From Sinomicrobium kalidii (GTDB lineage Bacteria; Bacteroidota; Bacteroidia; Flavobacteriales; Flavobacteriaceae): 64,000 bases of DNA. Position 1 is the first letter of the stretch. Every line of letters starts with the position of its first letter. Location: assembly GCF_021183825.1 (NCBI RefSeq), contig NZ_CP089211.1:310001-374000 (forward strand), given 5' to 3'. The notes beneath the pieces are model-generated. The model saw only the letters and a program-made list of their open reading frames with translations. It was not told the DNA's origin and searched no databases. Positions 53,101 to 63,111 of the stretch are shown here, in pieces. The position numbers and the translations under genes are program-made.

Positions 53101-56100
53101 TCGGGGTCTCCGTAGGATCGTCGTTGTCTTCGCCTGTTCCGGATTCGTCCTCTATGGGATCGCCACCGGGATCTTGCCCGGTGGCCAGAGCCTGGTTACT
53201 TACGCCGCCGTTATCTACATCGGCCTGGGTGATCGTATAGGTGGCCGTAGCCGTTCCGCTTTCACCCGGAGCAAGGGTAGACGGGGTGACCGGCAGGCCA
53301 CTGGTGTCTGTCAATGCATCATCGATGTTAATATCCGACACGGTTACATTGCCTGTATTGGTTACTGTAAAGGTATATTCGATGGCATCGCCGACTACAA
53401 AGGCGCCGTTTTCCCCGCTACCCGTGTTGGTCACGGCTTTAACCAAAGCTATGGATGGGTCTTGTGTCAGAGGCGTGTCTGTGGGGTCGTCATTGTCTTC
53501 TCCTGTTCCGGATTCGTCCTCTACAGGATCACCGTTCGGGTCATTTCCGGTAGCCAGGGCCTGGTTGCTTACACCACCGTTATCTACATCCGATTGTGTA
53601 ATGGTATAGGTGGCTGTAGCGGTCCCGGTCGCGCCCGGGGTCAGGGTTGCCGGGGCAATGGGTAAATTATTCGTACCAGTCAGGGAATCATCAATGGTAA
53701 TATCCGAAACGGTTACATTACCGGTATTGGTTACCGTAAAGGTATAGGTGATCTCATCACCGGCATCGGCCATGCCATTGTTGTTGCTGTCGGCATACGC
53801 TCCTGTCTTTACCAGGGCGATCGACGGGGATTGTTCGATCGGTGTTTCCGTCGGGGTATCGTTATCTTCACCTGTTCCCGAAGTGTCTTCTACGGGATCG
53901 CCGTCAGGCGACGCACCTGTGGCCAGGGCCTGGTTGCTTACGCCTCCGTTATCTACATCCGATTGTGTAATGGTATAAGCTACCGTAGCGGTACCTGTTT
54001 CGTCGGGTGCGAGGGCCGGTGGTGTAAGAGAAAGACCGGCGGTACCTGTCAGGTCATCGTCAATGGTGATGTTATCTATTGTTACATTCCCGGTATTGGT
54101 CACCGTAAAGGTATAGGTGATCCCATCGCCGGCATCGGCCATGCCATTGTTGTTGCTGTCGGCATACGCTCCTGTCTTTACCAGGGCTATTGAAGGTTCG
54201 GGTGTCATTTCCAGCGGCGGGGTCACGCAATCCGGGCAATCCGGGTCGGGGTCTTCGGTCGGGCTGGTCACCTGTACGGCATTTACCAGGTCGTCCGTAA
54301 AATCGGGCGGTGTCTGTACCGTAACGGTATAGGTCACGACGGCACCGTCGGGGAGCGTACCGATGGTTTCATTGATATCGCCCGTACCGCTGGTATTGGG
54401 AAGTGTTACCGTACCGGCGGTGACTTCGGCGGTCCAGTTTGTTATCGTTGTACCGGCGGGAGCCATATCCGTAACATTTACCTGTTGTGCTTCGCTCGGA
54501 CCGTTGTTGGTTACGGCGATCGTATAGTCTACCGCTTCGCCCTGGACGTATTCCGTCTGCCCGGCATCGCTGGTGGTTTTTACCGTAACGATATCGGCCT
54601 GTGGGTCGGGGCTGAGCGGAGGGGTTTCGCAGAATTCACAATCCGGATCGGGATCGGGGGTCGGACCGGTGACCTGTACCGTGTTCACCAGTTCTTCCAT
54701 ACTTCGGGGGAGTGTCTGAACGGTGACATGATACATCACTTCGGCATCCGCAGGCAGCAGATCGATGGTTTCGTCAATGCTGCCGGTTCCCGATGCATTC
54801 GGCAGGGTCACGGCACCGGCTACGACTTCGGCTGTCCAGCCCGCGATCTCCGCCCCGGCGGGATCTACGTCCACTACACGTACCTGTTCCGCATCGCTCG
54901 GGCCGTTGTTCCTTATGGTTATGGTATACTCAACGGTCTCGCCGGGTACGTATGTGGTCTGCCCGGCCTCATTGGTTACTTTTTCCGTAACAATATCGGC
55001 CTGCGAAACGTAATTCACTACCACATCGTCAAAAGCGGTACAAGTGCCGTTGGTCACTGTCCAGCGCAATGTTACCGAAGTATTCGCATCGAGCGTAACG
55101 GTGGCGTTCGGGTCGTTTATATCTGAAATCGCCCCGGCTAATGTGCCGTCCACAACACTCCATTCGCCGGTTCCCAAAGCGGGAGTTGTGGCATCCAGTG
55201 TAAATGTACCATTGTTGTATTGGGTTTGTTCTTCTCCGGCTTCTGGTGTTGGTGTTTCGTAGATCGTTACGTCAAAACTTTCCTCATCCGGGCAGCTCGG
55301 GGTGAATTCCGGGAGGTATTGGTAATCGACTGAAAAATTCTCGATCCTCCAGTCCTTGATATTGTCGTCGGTATGATAGGTCTCCACGATGATCACCACG
55401 CTGATGTTCCCTCCTGTCAGGTCATCCATTGATACGGTAGTGGTGAAATCTATGGCTACCGGGGTGTTCACCGGGGTGTTGAGCAACTGCTGTGATCTTG
55501 CAATGACCTCATTCGTAAGGTTGTTGACCACGGCCACTTCACCGGAATACGCTCTCCCCGTATCGGGGCCTGTATTGGTGATCTGCATCCTCGGGTTGAT
55601 CCGTATTGCGGAACCGAAACATCCCGGTTCACCTGCAAATACAACATCTGCGGCAATAGCCTTATAGGTCTGGCTGTTTACGACCGGGTCACCGGTATCA
55701 TAATTTATTTCTGTGGGGCTGTCATTCCAAACTGCGGGATCAAAATCATCTGTCAAATAAGTGGCCCTGTTCCTTATTACCTCCACGTCAGACTGTGTTA
55801 TTTCCGTACTGTTCTGCGCAGAAAGGGTTCCGGAGCAATTAAACTCTCCTTCTACTTCATCATAAATGTATAGCGTAGTTGTTCCGATCGTATTAATGGT
55901 ATCGCCTGCTTCCAAACGGGTTCCGCCGCCGCCCGGTTCTGTAAAATAGGCTTCATTACCCGAGAGGTCGCTTCCTTCGATCTCCGGCAGCATATACTCT
56001 TCACAAGCTTCCTGGTCTTCCGCCGGATCGAGCTGCGGCGCCTGCTGTATCATCAGGGTTACGGCTGTCCGGTCCAGGCTGGGGCAGGTTCCGTTATCGG

Positions 56101-59100
56101 CTTCGGCATAATATGTTACTACACCGACGGTATTCAGTGAGGGATCGGGCACTACATTCCCTCCAACGGGTGCATCATACCACGTAAGCGTTTGCCCCGC
56201 CTCTACCGAGGCTGTGGCTGTCAGGGTCTGCACCGGGCTTTCGGCGCAAACGATCTCGTCGCCACCGCTTACCGGGGCTGCCGGGACAGGGGGTGCTTCT
56301 TCGATGGTTACAGGTACCGGGTCGGTATCACATCCGTCTGCCCTGATCACTACTTCATAATCGCCCGGGTCCAGTTCGCTGAAGGTGTTGAGGCCGGAGA
56401 AATTCGCCCCGCCGTCAATGGAGTACATCGCATTCTCATACCTCGGTATATGGATCGTTCCCGTAGGCGACTCACAATCCGGTTGTGTGACCACGGGCTC
56501 CGGGGCGGTCGGGGCCTCGTCGACCACGGCTTCTGTTTCCAGGCTTACACAGCCGGTAGTGGTATTTCTTACCGTTACCATATAGGTACCGGGGGCGACG
56601 GATTCGAAAACCGCATCAATCTGGTAATTTGTCCCGTCGATGGAATATTCGAATTCGGCACCTAGCGGGGAGGTTACTTCAATACTTCCTTCACCGTCTA
56701 TACAGACCGGTTGGCCGATACTTACTTCGGGAGCGTCGATCAATACGACTTCCACGGGCATAATGGTACTACAGCCCGTCACCGGATCTTCGCCGAGGAT
56801 ATAATAGGTCCCTGTTTCCGAAATGGATTCGGGGTTGCTCAATGCCACCGTACCTTCTGCATCCTCGAAATAGGTGAATATCAAACCGGGGGTACTTCCG
56901 GCGGTCACCGCCGCATCAGTCAAGTCTACCGTTCCGGGCAGACATACCGGGTCAGGATCGGTGATCAGCAACTCGGGCAGATCATTAATGGTCAACTCAA
57001 AACTTTGTTCGTCCGAACACGCCTGTGTGCTTTCCGGCTGGAACTGATAATCTGCACTGAACCCGGAGAACTGCCAGTTTTTAAAGCTCCCCTGATACGT
57101 CTCCACAGCCATCATAACAGCGATGTTTCCTGCCAGCACTTCAGCTGCGGAGACTATGCCCGACACTGTAGGTGTCATCGTTGTATTTGCGGGGAAATTA
57201 ACGGTCAACGGAGTCTGATACAATATCTGATCGGTACTTTTATCGATTATTGCCAGTCTTCCGGAATACCCCGCCCCGGTCCCGGGTCCCTGGTTGGTAA
57301 CGGTAACCTGTGCATTTATATTGACCTCGGTTCCGAAACAAGCGGATGTATCGTCTATCGACACATCACCGACAAGTCCCAGGTAAATTTGTCCGCCTGT
57401 GGGTGTCCCGGGACTATCGTATAATATCTGCTGGTTTGCGGTACCCTGCCAGAAACCGGGATTGGTCGCCCCCGGATATTGGTGATGGGTGCCATCTTCG
57501 AATAAATTGTCAATGACATAAGCTGTATTGGAGGCGACTGTCAGATCTCCTTCACAGTTATCCCCCGCTTCCATCTCATCATATACGTAAAGCGTAGTAT
57601 TGCCAATATCCTCGATAACATCCCCCGGAAGGTATCTTGTACCTCCCCCGTCGGGCTCCGTATAGTAGGCTTCGTTCCCGGTAAGGTTGTTTCCTGTGAT
57701 CTCCGGGAGTTCATAGGATACGCATTCTTCTACATCTTCAATTCCATCCAACTGTGGTGTGGGCAGAAGATGTAAAGTAACCGGTGTGCGGTTCTCACTG
57801 ATACAGGTACCGTCATCGGCTGCGGCATAGTAGGTCACGGAACCCACCGCTTCCAGGCTCGGGTCTGCCACCACATTCCCGCCGGCAGGGGCATCATACC
57901 AGATGAGCTGTACCCCGTCGGGTACAGTGGCCGTAGCTGTTATTTTCTGAACGGGATCGTTTGCACATTGCTGGATATTACCACCACTGCCCGGCGCGGG
58001 CAGTTCACATTCGTTCAGGCAAAACAAGGTGGGGTCGTTAGGTTCTTCTGTTTCCGGATTATCACTAACCACAGTGGTGCCCCCTTGTGTAATGGTGGCC
58101 TGGTTGGAATAGCAGCTGCCATACGCAGCATTATCAGCAACCTTTACCGAAACCCGGAACGTCAGCGGTTCTCCCGTAGCAGCCGTCGGTTGTGCGGTTA
58201 CACCACTAATCGTCAATGTCTGTCCTGAAATGCTCACTGTACCCCCGCCGGGTGATGCGGGTTCTACCGAGCCGGACACCCAGCTGAGATCGGATGATGC
58301 CAGTATGTCTTCGAAATCGTAGGTTATGGGCAGCATCTGGTTGTTGTAGATGCTGAACTCAAATTCCACTTCATCCCCGGGCACCAGGCCTTCGGTGGGT
58401 ATGCTGACCTGTTTTTCCAGGCGTGTGGGGAAACAGGCCGTGGCATCGAAGGTAGGATAAGGGTCCACCGCCCTGACGTTAACGAATGCATTGTTTGCGG
58501 GATTATACCGGTATAACCGGCCACCCCCATTTGCGGTATTCGCACTGTTGGAATAAAAATAGACCCGGCCCTGGACGTCATTCCACGCCCCCCCTGCGTG
58601 CACACCGGGTACCGTTCCGGACGACGGGTTAATGAAGGCCTGATTTCCATTATTCGGATTAATACGAATAAGATTTCCCCCGGCAATTCCGTACAAAAAA
58701 CCGTTATAGGGGGAAAACGCCAGATCTGCTACATTGATATCTCGGCTCAGGCGGACGGTCGTGTACCTCATCGTCGTCAGGTCAACGGTTACCAGAAACG
58801 CCGCACCGCTGTTTGTAACCGCCATGGTGTACATTTTATTGTCCAGACCAACCACTCCCGGCGCTATGCTTATTCGTCCGCCATTAGGGTTAACATTGAC
58901 ATTACTCGTCCAGGTGGCCAACCCGGGGGATTGTCCCGGGGTACGCTGCGGCGCTCCCAGCCGTGTTACGGTCCCTTCCGCATCGATCCTGACAATATCG
59001 GCCCCGGTAAGGGAAGGGGTATCTCCCGCTGCCATACCGTAGATAAAGTTGTCTTCAAAATTATAGCCTATGCCGTTATAGCGATCGGCGATCGAAGGAG

Positions 59101-59317
59101 TGATGGTCGCGTTAACAATGTTGGGGTTGTTTGCCTGCACGATATACATGGTGGACGGAGTGGTACCGCCCGGCGAACTCACCAGGTAAGCGGAACCGTT
59201 GCAGGTAAACGGCACCGGGTCTTGTGAATATACGGTATTGATCCCGAAAACAGTTAGTAAAAGGATCAGACAGGAAAACAGGTTCCTCTTTTTTCCAATG
59301 GATATAACAGAACTCAT
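50162..59317 (-). CDS. Giant repeat surface protein (adhesin-like) with T9SS type-B sorting domain
   Basis: A 3051-residue secreted protein. The start MSSVISIGKKRNLFSCLILL is chosen because it gives a signal peptide ending at about residue 32; the frame is open 50 codons further. Order: a DUF6923-like region (33-330), a DUF11-like unit, two copies of a PKD/Ig-like block (QLIWYDAPAGGNVV and QTLTWYDAPVGGNVV) separated by other beta-domains, two DUF11 units (YTITIRNNGPSDAEQV), about ten DUF7507-type repeats of near 123 residues (PSIALVK ... TFTVTNTGNVTV), and a C-terminal gliding-associated type-B sorting domain (GLSPNGDGLNDTFRI, EIYNRWGIKVYD). It is followed by PorP/SprF and OmpA-like genes. 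Role: cell-surface fibre or adhesin, by analogy. Confidence 0.92.
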   Translation of the reverse strand: MSSVISIGKKRNLFSCLILLLTVFGINTVYSQDPVPFTCNGSAYLVSSPGGTTPSTMYIVQANNPNIVNATITPSIADRYNGIGYNFEDNFIYGMAAGDTPSLTGADIVRIDAEGTVTRLGAPQRTPGQSPGLATWTSNVNVNPNGGRISIAPGVVGLDNKMYTMAVTNSGAAFLVTVDLTTMRYTTVRLSRDINVADLAFSPYNGFLYGIAGGNLIRINPNNGNQAFINPSSGTVPGVHAGGAWNDVQGRVYFYSNSANTANGGGRLYRYNPANNAFVNVRAVDPYPTFDATACFPTRLEKQVSIPTEGLVPGDEVEFEFSIYNNQMLPITYDFEDILASSDLSWVSGSVEPASPGGGTVSISGQTLTISGVTAQPTAATGEPLTFRVSVKVADNAAYGSCYSNQATITQGGTTVVSDNPETEEPNDPTLFCLNECELPAPGSGGNIQQCANDPVQKITATATVPDGVQLIWYDAPAGGNVVADPSLEAVGSVTYYAAADDGTCISENRTPVTLHLLPTPQLDGIEDVEECVSYELPEITGNNLTGNEAYYTEPDGGGTRYLPGDVIEDIGNTTLYVYDEMEAGDNCEGDLTVASNTAYVIDNLFEDGTHHQYPGATNPGFWQGTANQQILYDSPGTPTGGQIYLGLVGDVSIDDTSACFGTEVNINAQVTVTNQGPGTGAGYSGRLAIIDKSTDQILYQTPLTVNFPANTTMTPTVSGIVSAAEVLAGNIAVMMAVETYQGSFKNWQFSGFSADYQFQPESTQACSDEQSFELTINDLPELLITDPDPVCLPGTVDLTDAAVTAGSTPGLIFTYFEDAEGTVALSNPESISETGTYYILGEDPVTGCSTIMPVEVVLIDAPEVSIGQPVCIDGEGSIEVTSPLGAEFEYSIDGTNYQIDAVFESVAPGTYMVTVRNTTTGCVSLETEAVVDEAPTAPEPVVTQPDCESPTGTIHIPRYENAMYSIDGGANFSGLNTFSELDPGDYEVVIRADGCDTDPVPVTIEEAPPVPAAPVSGGDEIVCAESPVQTLTATASVEAGQTLTWYDAPVGGNVVPDPSLNTVGVVTYYAEADNGTCPSLDRTAVTLMIQQAPQLDPAEDQEACEEYMLPEIEGSDLSGNEAYFTEPGGGGTRLEAGDTINTIGTTTLYIYDEVEGEFNCSGTLSAQNSTEITQSDVEVIRNRATYLTDDFDPAVWNDSPTEINYDTGDPVVNSQTYKAIAADVVFAGEPGCFGSAIRINPRMQITNTGPDTGRAYSGEVAVVNNLTNEVIARSQQLLNTPVNTPVAIDFTTTVSMDDLTGGNISVVIIVETYHTDDNIKDWRIENFSVDYQYLPEFTPSCPDEESFDVTIYETPTPEAGEEQTQYNNGTFTLDATTPALGTGEWSVVDGTLAGAISDINDPNATVTLDANTSVTLRWTVTNGTCTAFDDVVVNYVSQADIVTEKVTNEAGQTTYVPGETVEYTITIRNNGPSDAEQVRVVDVDPAGAEIAGWTAEVVAGAVTLPNASGTGSIDETIDLLPADAEVMYHVTVQTLPRSMEELVNTVQVTGPTPDPDPDCEFCETPPLSPDPQADIVTVKTTSDAGQTEYVQGEAVDYTIAVTNNGPSEAQQVNVTDMAPAGTTITNWTAEVTAGTVTLPNTSGTGDINETIGTLPDGAVVTYTVTVQTPPDFTDDLVNAVQVTSPTEDPDPDCPDCVTPPLEMTPEPSIALVKTGAYADSNNNGMADAGDGITYTFTVTNTGNVTIDNITIDDDLTGTAGLSLTPPALAPDETGTATVAYTITQSDVDNGGVSNQALATGASPDGDPVEDTSGTGEDNDTPTETPIEQSPSIALVKTGAYADSNNNGMADAGDEITYTFTVTNTGNVTVSDITIDDSLTGTNNLPIAPATLTPGATGTATATYTITQSDVDNGGVSNQALATGNDPNGDPVEDESGTGEDNDDPTDTPLTQDPSIALVKAVTNTGSGENGAFVVGDAIEYTFTVTNTGNVTVSDINIDDALTDTSGLPVTPSTLAPGESGTATATYTITQADVDNGGVSNQALATGQDPGGDPIEDESGTGEDNDDPTETPITQEPSITLVKSVTNTGSGENGAFVVGDAIEYTFTVTNTGNVTVDNITIDDELTGSIGLPITPTTLAPGEIGTATTTYTIIQSDVDNGGVSNQALATGEDPNGDPIEDESGTDEDNDDPTDTPITQEPSIALVKAVTNTGSGDNNAFVVGDVIEYTFTVTNTGNVTVSDITIDDALTGTAGLPITPATLAPGESGTATATYTIIQSDVDNGGVSNQALATGEAPNGDPIEDESGTGEDNDDPTDTPITQDPSIALVKSVTNTGSGANGAFVVGDAIEYTFTVTNTGNVTVDNITIDDDLTGSIGLPITPTALAPGEIGTATATYTITQEDVDNGGVSNQALATGEDPNDDPIEDESGTGEDNDDPTDTPITQDPSIALVKTVTNTGSGANDAFVVGDAIEYTFTVTNTGNVTVADITIDDALTGTAGLPITPATLVPGESGTATVMYTITQSDVDNGGVSNQALAGGQDPNGDPIEDESGTGEDNDDPTETPIEQTPAIVLVKTGEYADTNNNQMADAGDEITYTFTVTNTGNVTVADITVDDDLTETVGLPITPAILAPGEEGTVTATYTITRADVDSGGVSNQALAAGEDPNGDPVEDTSGTDPDNDEPTETPIEQNPDMILYKAGGYVDENGDGTVSPGDIIQYSFTVENTGNVTLSNISISDETLVPALEVSEVNPSALAPGETATASAVYVITQEDINTGAVYNIAEAGAETPDGEELFEESQPSELLDPSDPFYMDECPDCTVVKLERNPAITLLKTGAFNDEDGDGQAQAGETITYGFVVTNTGNVFLDNIEIEDPLPGISITGGPISLLPGESDDTTFSGTYTITQADIIARGVTNQATVHADATDGSRVSNLSDSADGLGDHPTFTALEGCTIEVFNGLSPNGDGLNDTFRIQGIECYPDNTVEIYNRWGIKVYDTRGYDNSSSVFRGYSEGRATLNNGKRLPAGTYFYLLKYRTENGSVEEKSGYLYIN
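50490..54205 (-). repeat. In-gene tandem array coding for about ten DUF7507-type domains
   Basis: Units begin with (P)SIALVK-like codons. Six consecutive units between about 51714 and 53559 have an exact 369-bp period, judged by the recurring GCCTGGTT string at 51714, 52083, 52452, 52821, 53190 and 53559. Copies are nearly identical in DNA, while outer units are more diverged and slightly different in length. Such arrays expand and contract by recombination. Confidence 0.85.
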
Positions 59318-60033
59318 CAATAAATGATATTTTATTATTTTATTAACCAAATTAAATCGCTCACAAACCGTGATCTGTTTTCGGAAAATGTAATTCCGGA
59401 TACGGTTGTCATTAAAATTCAGAAATGGACTAATGGTTTCCCGAGTGCCTGCTCCTTCAGAGAACAAGACGAAATTTGGTTCCTGGAACCGGGAAAATAT
59501 CGAAGTATTTGAATTCCATTTTAAGCAGAGGTAATTTTACTACCATAACTATACGTTTTTAAGTTGATCAATTACTGAGATTTGTCCATTTGGGGTATAT
59601 GGCCTTACAAAATCTTATCTTCCGTCCGTTCACATGGCATCCGCAATTCGTGTAAAGGAAAAATCCATCGGGGATGACACATAAAGTAAAACAGAGAACT
59701 TTCATAACAATTTTAGCGTATTTAGTCTGTAGAACTTATAGTTGTATATGACTTGATATGTAGAATTAAAACTACAGATTAGCCTTACAAAAACAGAAGT
59801 GCCTAAAAATTAAAACTTCAAACACATAGACTATAAGTTGCTGTTAATAAGTGTATTATAAAAACAAAAAAGCTAATGCTGTAGTGTATAAATATCTATG
59901 ATCCGATCCGCCCAAAAGGTTCTTCCGAAGCTTATTTAAGTGTAGGACGAACATCGCAACGGCAAAAATTATTAATTTTAACTCAGATAAAGTAACCGTA
60001 TAACACCGTAATAAGTATTCCAGAGCCCCCTCT
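59318..60033. other. Long divergent intergenic region between adhesin and sensor kinase genes
   Basis: 716 bp, AT-rich, without a supportable gene. It must contain the promoters of the giant adhesin and the kinase, but no clear TTTG/TAnnTTTG pair with right spacing stood out. A minus-strand frame at 59856-60098 overlaps the kinase start and has no recognisable domain. No tRNA, hairpin terminator or repeat was seen. Confidence 0.5.
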
Positions 60034-63000
60034 ATGGAAAGATATTTTACCAGGTTATTGGTAGTGCTACTACCCCTTGTTTTTTTTTCAATCGCCACTG
60101 CTAAACCGTTTCAGTTCAAAGATTATATTTTTAGATGGTATACAGACAGTGAGGGACTTCCCCAGAACAGTATCAAGGATATTTTTTTTGATATCCACGG
60201 TTATTTATGGCTTTCTACAGAAAGCGGCCTTTCCCGGTTTGACGGACGTAGTTTTAAAAACTTCAATGATGCCAACATTTCGGGGGTCACATCGAACCGC
60301 ATGAGCTTTTTCTATGGCTCTTTCCGTTCAGATAGTGTGTTCATCTCCAATATACATAAACAGACATTTCTGATCAGTGACCGTACTGTGCGCCACATCG
60401 CTCCCCCCGATCCTCTCTACAACAAAGCCAAAAGTTTCATTGCCAAGAATCCGTTCAGACCCGGAAATATACCGGACAGCAATCACTTTATAGGCCGGGG
60501 AAAAAGTGCCATTCTGCAACAGCACTGGAACAGATATTACTGTATTGAGAATAATAAGATATCGGAATATAACAGCCGGAACTGTATCTTACATACATAC
60601 CACTACCAATTAAAGCATCAGGACCAGGCTTTTATATACAATGATCAGTTATATATCCTTACCGATGAGAATAAACTGATACGATACGCTGAGGGACATT
60701 GCCATACACTATCTTATAAAATGAGGCCGGGGGGAAAACCGCTTGTTTACACCAATACTATTTCAAACCAGGTTTTTCTCTACAACCAGGACACTCACAA
60801 TTTATTTTATGTTGAAAGGATATCGGACATCCTGATCACAAAACATATCTTATCGGACTTCAACCTGCAAAAAGAAGCTATCAAGTCCATATATTTTGAT
60901 GTGGTAAACGACATTCTATACCTGGGTAGTTTGGCCCGGGGACTGTGTATCGTAAAGAAACGCTATTTCGGGAACATATCAACCGGTTACGGGAATATTG
61001 ACGATGTAGAATATGCTGTAGCCAAACTCAATGATTCCGTTATTCTGGCAGGTTCCGGGGCATTGATCGAAAACCGACAGCTCACAGGGCACAACAAACA
61101 ACTAAGCCGGGCCAACAAATATTTTATCTGCCGGGACAGGAATATGGATTTATGGATGAAAAGAGGATCGGTGTTATACCGGTTTAAAAAGGAGGACCAA
61201 TACCACTCCTTTGATCAATGGCATTTTGACAAACAGATCAACACGCTTTACCTGGACAAGGATCAGAAACTCTGGATAAGCACCTCTTCAGAAGCCACCC
61301 GGTCCAGTGACCTCTTTTGCCTGGATGTGCTCTCCGGCGCTCCGGAGCCCTTAAAAAAAGATAGATTTCATTTCAGGATCACCTGTTTGGGAAAACACAG
61401 GGATTCCATCTTTTTCATAGGCACCGAAACGGGCCTGTACCGGTATTACCCCGAAAGGGCCCCGGCAGAAACAGAAAAGATCAAAGCTCCCGGAATTGCA
61501 AATATCAGGGAAATACAGGCTATGGGCAGTGACACCTGGATCACCACATACAATAAGGGTTATTTTTTGTATCGCAACAACGAAATAACTTCCTTCCCGC
61601 TCGATCACAACAATGCCCTTGCTACATCACATACCGTGATCGATGATAAAAACGGATTTTTCTGGATTACGACGAATAAAGGTCTTTTCCAGGTTTCCGG
61701 GCAAAGTATTGACCGGTATATTAAAAATAAGAAAGCGGTCCCCTATTATCATTTTTATGATAAAAGCTCCGGGTTTGCCAGTAATGAATTTAACGGAGGC
61801 GGATTCCCCAACAGTGCCGTTCTTCCTAATGGAGATATATACGTCCCCTCCCTGGCAGGTTTGGTTTATTTCAATTCCCGGGAGATCAAACCCGTTCTCC
61901 CCACCGATCATCTCTATATCGACGAATTGAGAATAGATAACCAAAGTATCCGGGTAAGGGACTCTTTTACCATTAAACGGGATTTTAAAAGACTGACATT
62001 TCTGACCTCAAGTCCTTATTACGGAAACCGGGCCAATAACAAGGTCGAAGTAAAACTGGAGTTCAACGGGACAAAAGAGCAAAACTGGGCACTTCTTGGT
62101 GAGGACATGTCCATTTCATATACCAACCTTGCCCCGGGAAAATATATTTTTACAGCCCGTAAAAAAACGGGGTTCGGTTCAGACTATGTATATAGCCAAC
62201 TTTCCTTTTTTATTCCGTTTCCTTTTTACCAGACCTCCTGGTTTAAATTCAGTGTCATTATCTGTTTACTGCTGCTTACCCATCTGGGTGTAAGGCTCCG
62301 GTTACAATACATTAAAAATAAAAACGTGCTCCTGAAGGACAGCATCAATGAACACACACGCCAACTAAACGATACCATAACAGCATTGAGAAAGACCAAA
62401 GACAATCTGAGCAAACAGAATGAGAGTCAAAAGAAACTAATTGCCACCATTACTCACGATATTAAAAATCCCCTGGGATATATCGCTTATGTCAGCCAGC
62501 AGACCTATCACCTGTTCGAAGGCAGGGACAAGAACATGAAAGACCATCTGAAATCCATTTACACCTCTTCCAACCAGTTATCCGAGTTGGTCACCAATTT
62601 ACTCGACTATGCCAAGGTATATGACAGTCCGGTAAACAACAAACCCCGGATTTTCAACATACACCGTTTAACGGAACAAAAAATGGCCCTTTTTAAAAAC
62701 CTTGCGGAATCGCAACGGACCCGGATCATAAATTCCATTCCGCCCCATCTCGAAATTATACTGAACAAGGCGTTTGTTTCCATCATTATACACAACCTCA
62801 TGGACAATGCCGTAAAAAATACCTTTAACGGCGTCATAACCGTAGACTGTGTTGTCAAAAGCCGGCAGATCGTCATTTCCGTGCGGGACACAGGAAAGGG
62901 CATGCCCCGGGAAGTCCTGCAATACTACCGGTCTTACCAGTTAAATATCGACGACGAAACCTATAAAAAGAAACACAAAGGAATGGGTATAAAGATCATA

Positions 63001-63111
63001 TCGGAACTGTTGATCATTATGCGGGGAAGACTTGAGATTCAAAGCAGACCGGGCAAAGGAACACATATCAAAATAATATTTGACACCCCCGCTTATAACG
63101 ATTTTTCATAA
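60034..63111 (+). CDS. Sensor histidine kinase with two-component-regulator propeller and Y_Y_Y domain
   Basis: A 1025-residue membrane kinase. Signal/anchor helix (about 5-22), periplasmic beta-propeller of Reg_prop repeats (about 30-590: LPQNSIKDIFFDIHGYLWLSTESGLSRFDG, GFFWITTNKGLFQV), a Y_Y_Y domain (about 630-725, ISYTNLAPGKYIFTARKK), one membrane helix (about 738-757), a coiled coil, a HisKA domain with H808 in ITHDIKNPL and a HATPase domain (N box HNLMDNAVKNT, G boxes DTGKGMP and HKGMGIKII). No receiver or AraC domain is fused, so it is a classical kinase rather than a hybrid. It ends overlapping the convergent response regulator gene by 19 bp, its probable partner. Confidence 0.92.
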   Translation: MERYFTRLLVVLLPLVFFSIATAKPFQFKDYIFRWYTDSEGLPQNSIKDIFFDIHGYLWLSTESGLSRFDGRSFKNFNDANISGVTSNRMSFFYGSFRSDSVFISNIHKQTFLISDRTVRHIAPPDPLYNKAKSFIAKNPFRPGNIPDSNHFIGRGKSAILQQHWNRYYCIENNKISEYNSRNCILHTYHYQLKHQDQAFIYNDQLYILTDENKLIRYAEGHCHTLSYKMRPGGKPLVYTNTISNQVFLYNQDTHNLFYVERISDILITKHILSDFNLQKEAIKSIYFDVVNDILYLGSLARGLCIVKKRYFGNISTGYGNIDDVEYAVAKLNDSVILAGSGALIENRQLTGHNKQLSRANKYFICRDRNMDLWMKRGSVLYRFKKEDQYHSFDQWHFDKQINTLYLDKDQKLWISTSSEATRSSDLFCLDVLSGAPEPLKKDRFHFRITCLGKHRDSIFFIGTETGLYRYYPERAPAETEKIKAPGIANIREIQAMGSDTWITTYNKGYFLYRNNEITSFPLDHNNALATSHTVIDDKNGFFWITTNKGLFQVSGQSIDRYIKNKKAVPYYHFYDKSSGFASNEFNGGGFPNSAVLPNGDIYVPSLAGLVYFNSREIKPVLPTDHLYIDELRIDNQSIRVRDSFTIKRDFKRLTFLTSSPYYGNRANNKVEVKLEFNGTKEQNWALLGEDMSISYTNLAPGKYIFTARKKTGFGSDYVYSQLSFFIPFPFYQTSWFKFSVIICLLLLTHLGVRLRLQYIKNKNVLLKDSINEHTRQLNDTITALRKTKDNLSKQNESQKKLIATITHDIKNPLGYIAYVSQQTYHLFEGRDKNMKDHLKSIYTSSNQLSELVTNLLDYAKVYDSPVNNKPRIFNIHRLTEQKMALFKNLAESQRTRIINSIPPHLEIILNKAFVSIIIHNLMDNAVKNTFNGVITVDCVVKSRQIVISVRDTGKGMPREVLQYYRSYQLNIDDETYKKKHKGMGIKIISELLIIMRGRLEIQSRPGKGTHIKIIFDTPAYNDFS

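Noticed and set aside
51534..53240. 568-codon open frame on the plus strand opposite the adhesin repeats
   Set aside because: It is the mirror of the tandem repeats; its translation is repetitive and low-complexity and has no start context or domain. The minus-strand frame has clear domains.
59318..59467. 50-codon N-terminal extension of the giant adhesin
   Set aside because: It would bury the signal peptide; the ATG at 59317 gives a normal export signal.
59856..60098. 80-codon minus-strand ORF in the region before the sensor kinase, considered as a transposase fragment
   Set aside because: It overlaps the kinase start in antisense and no transposase motif or terminal inverted repeats could be found.
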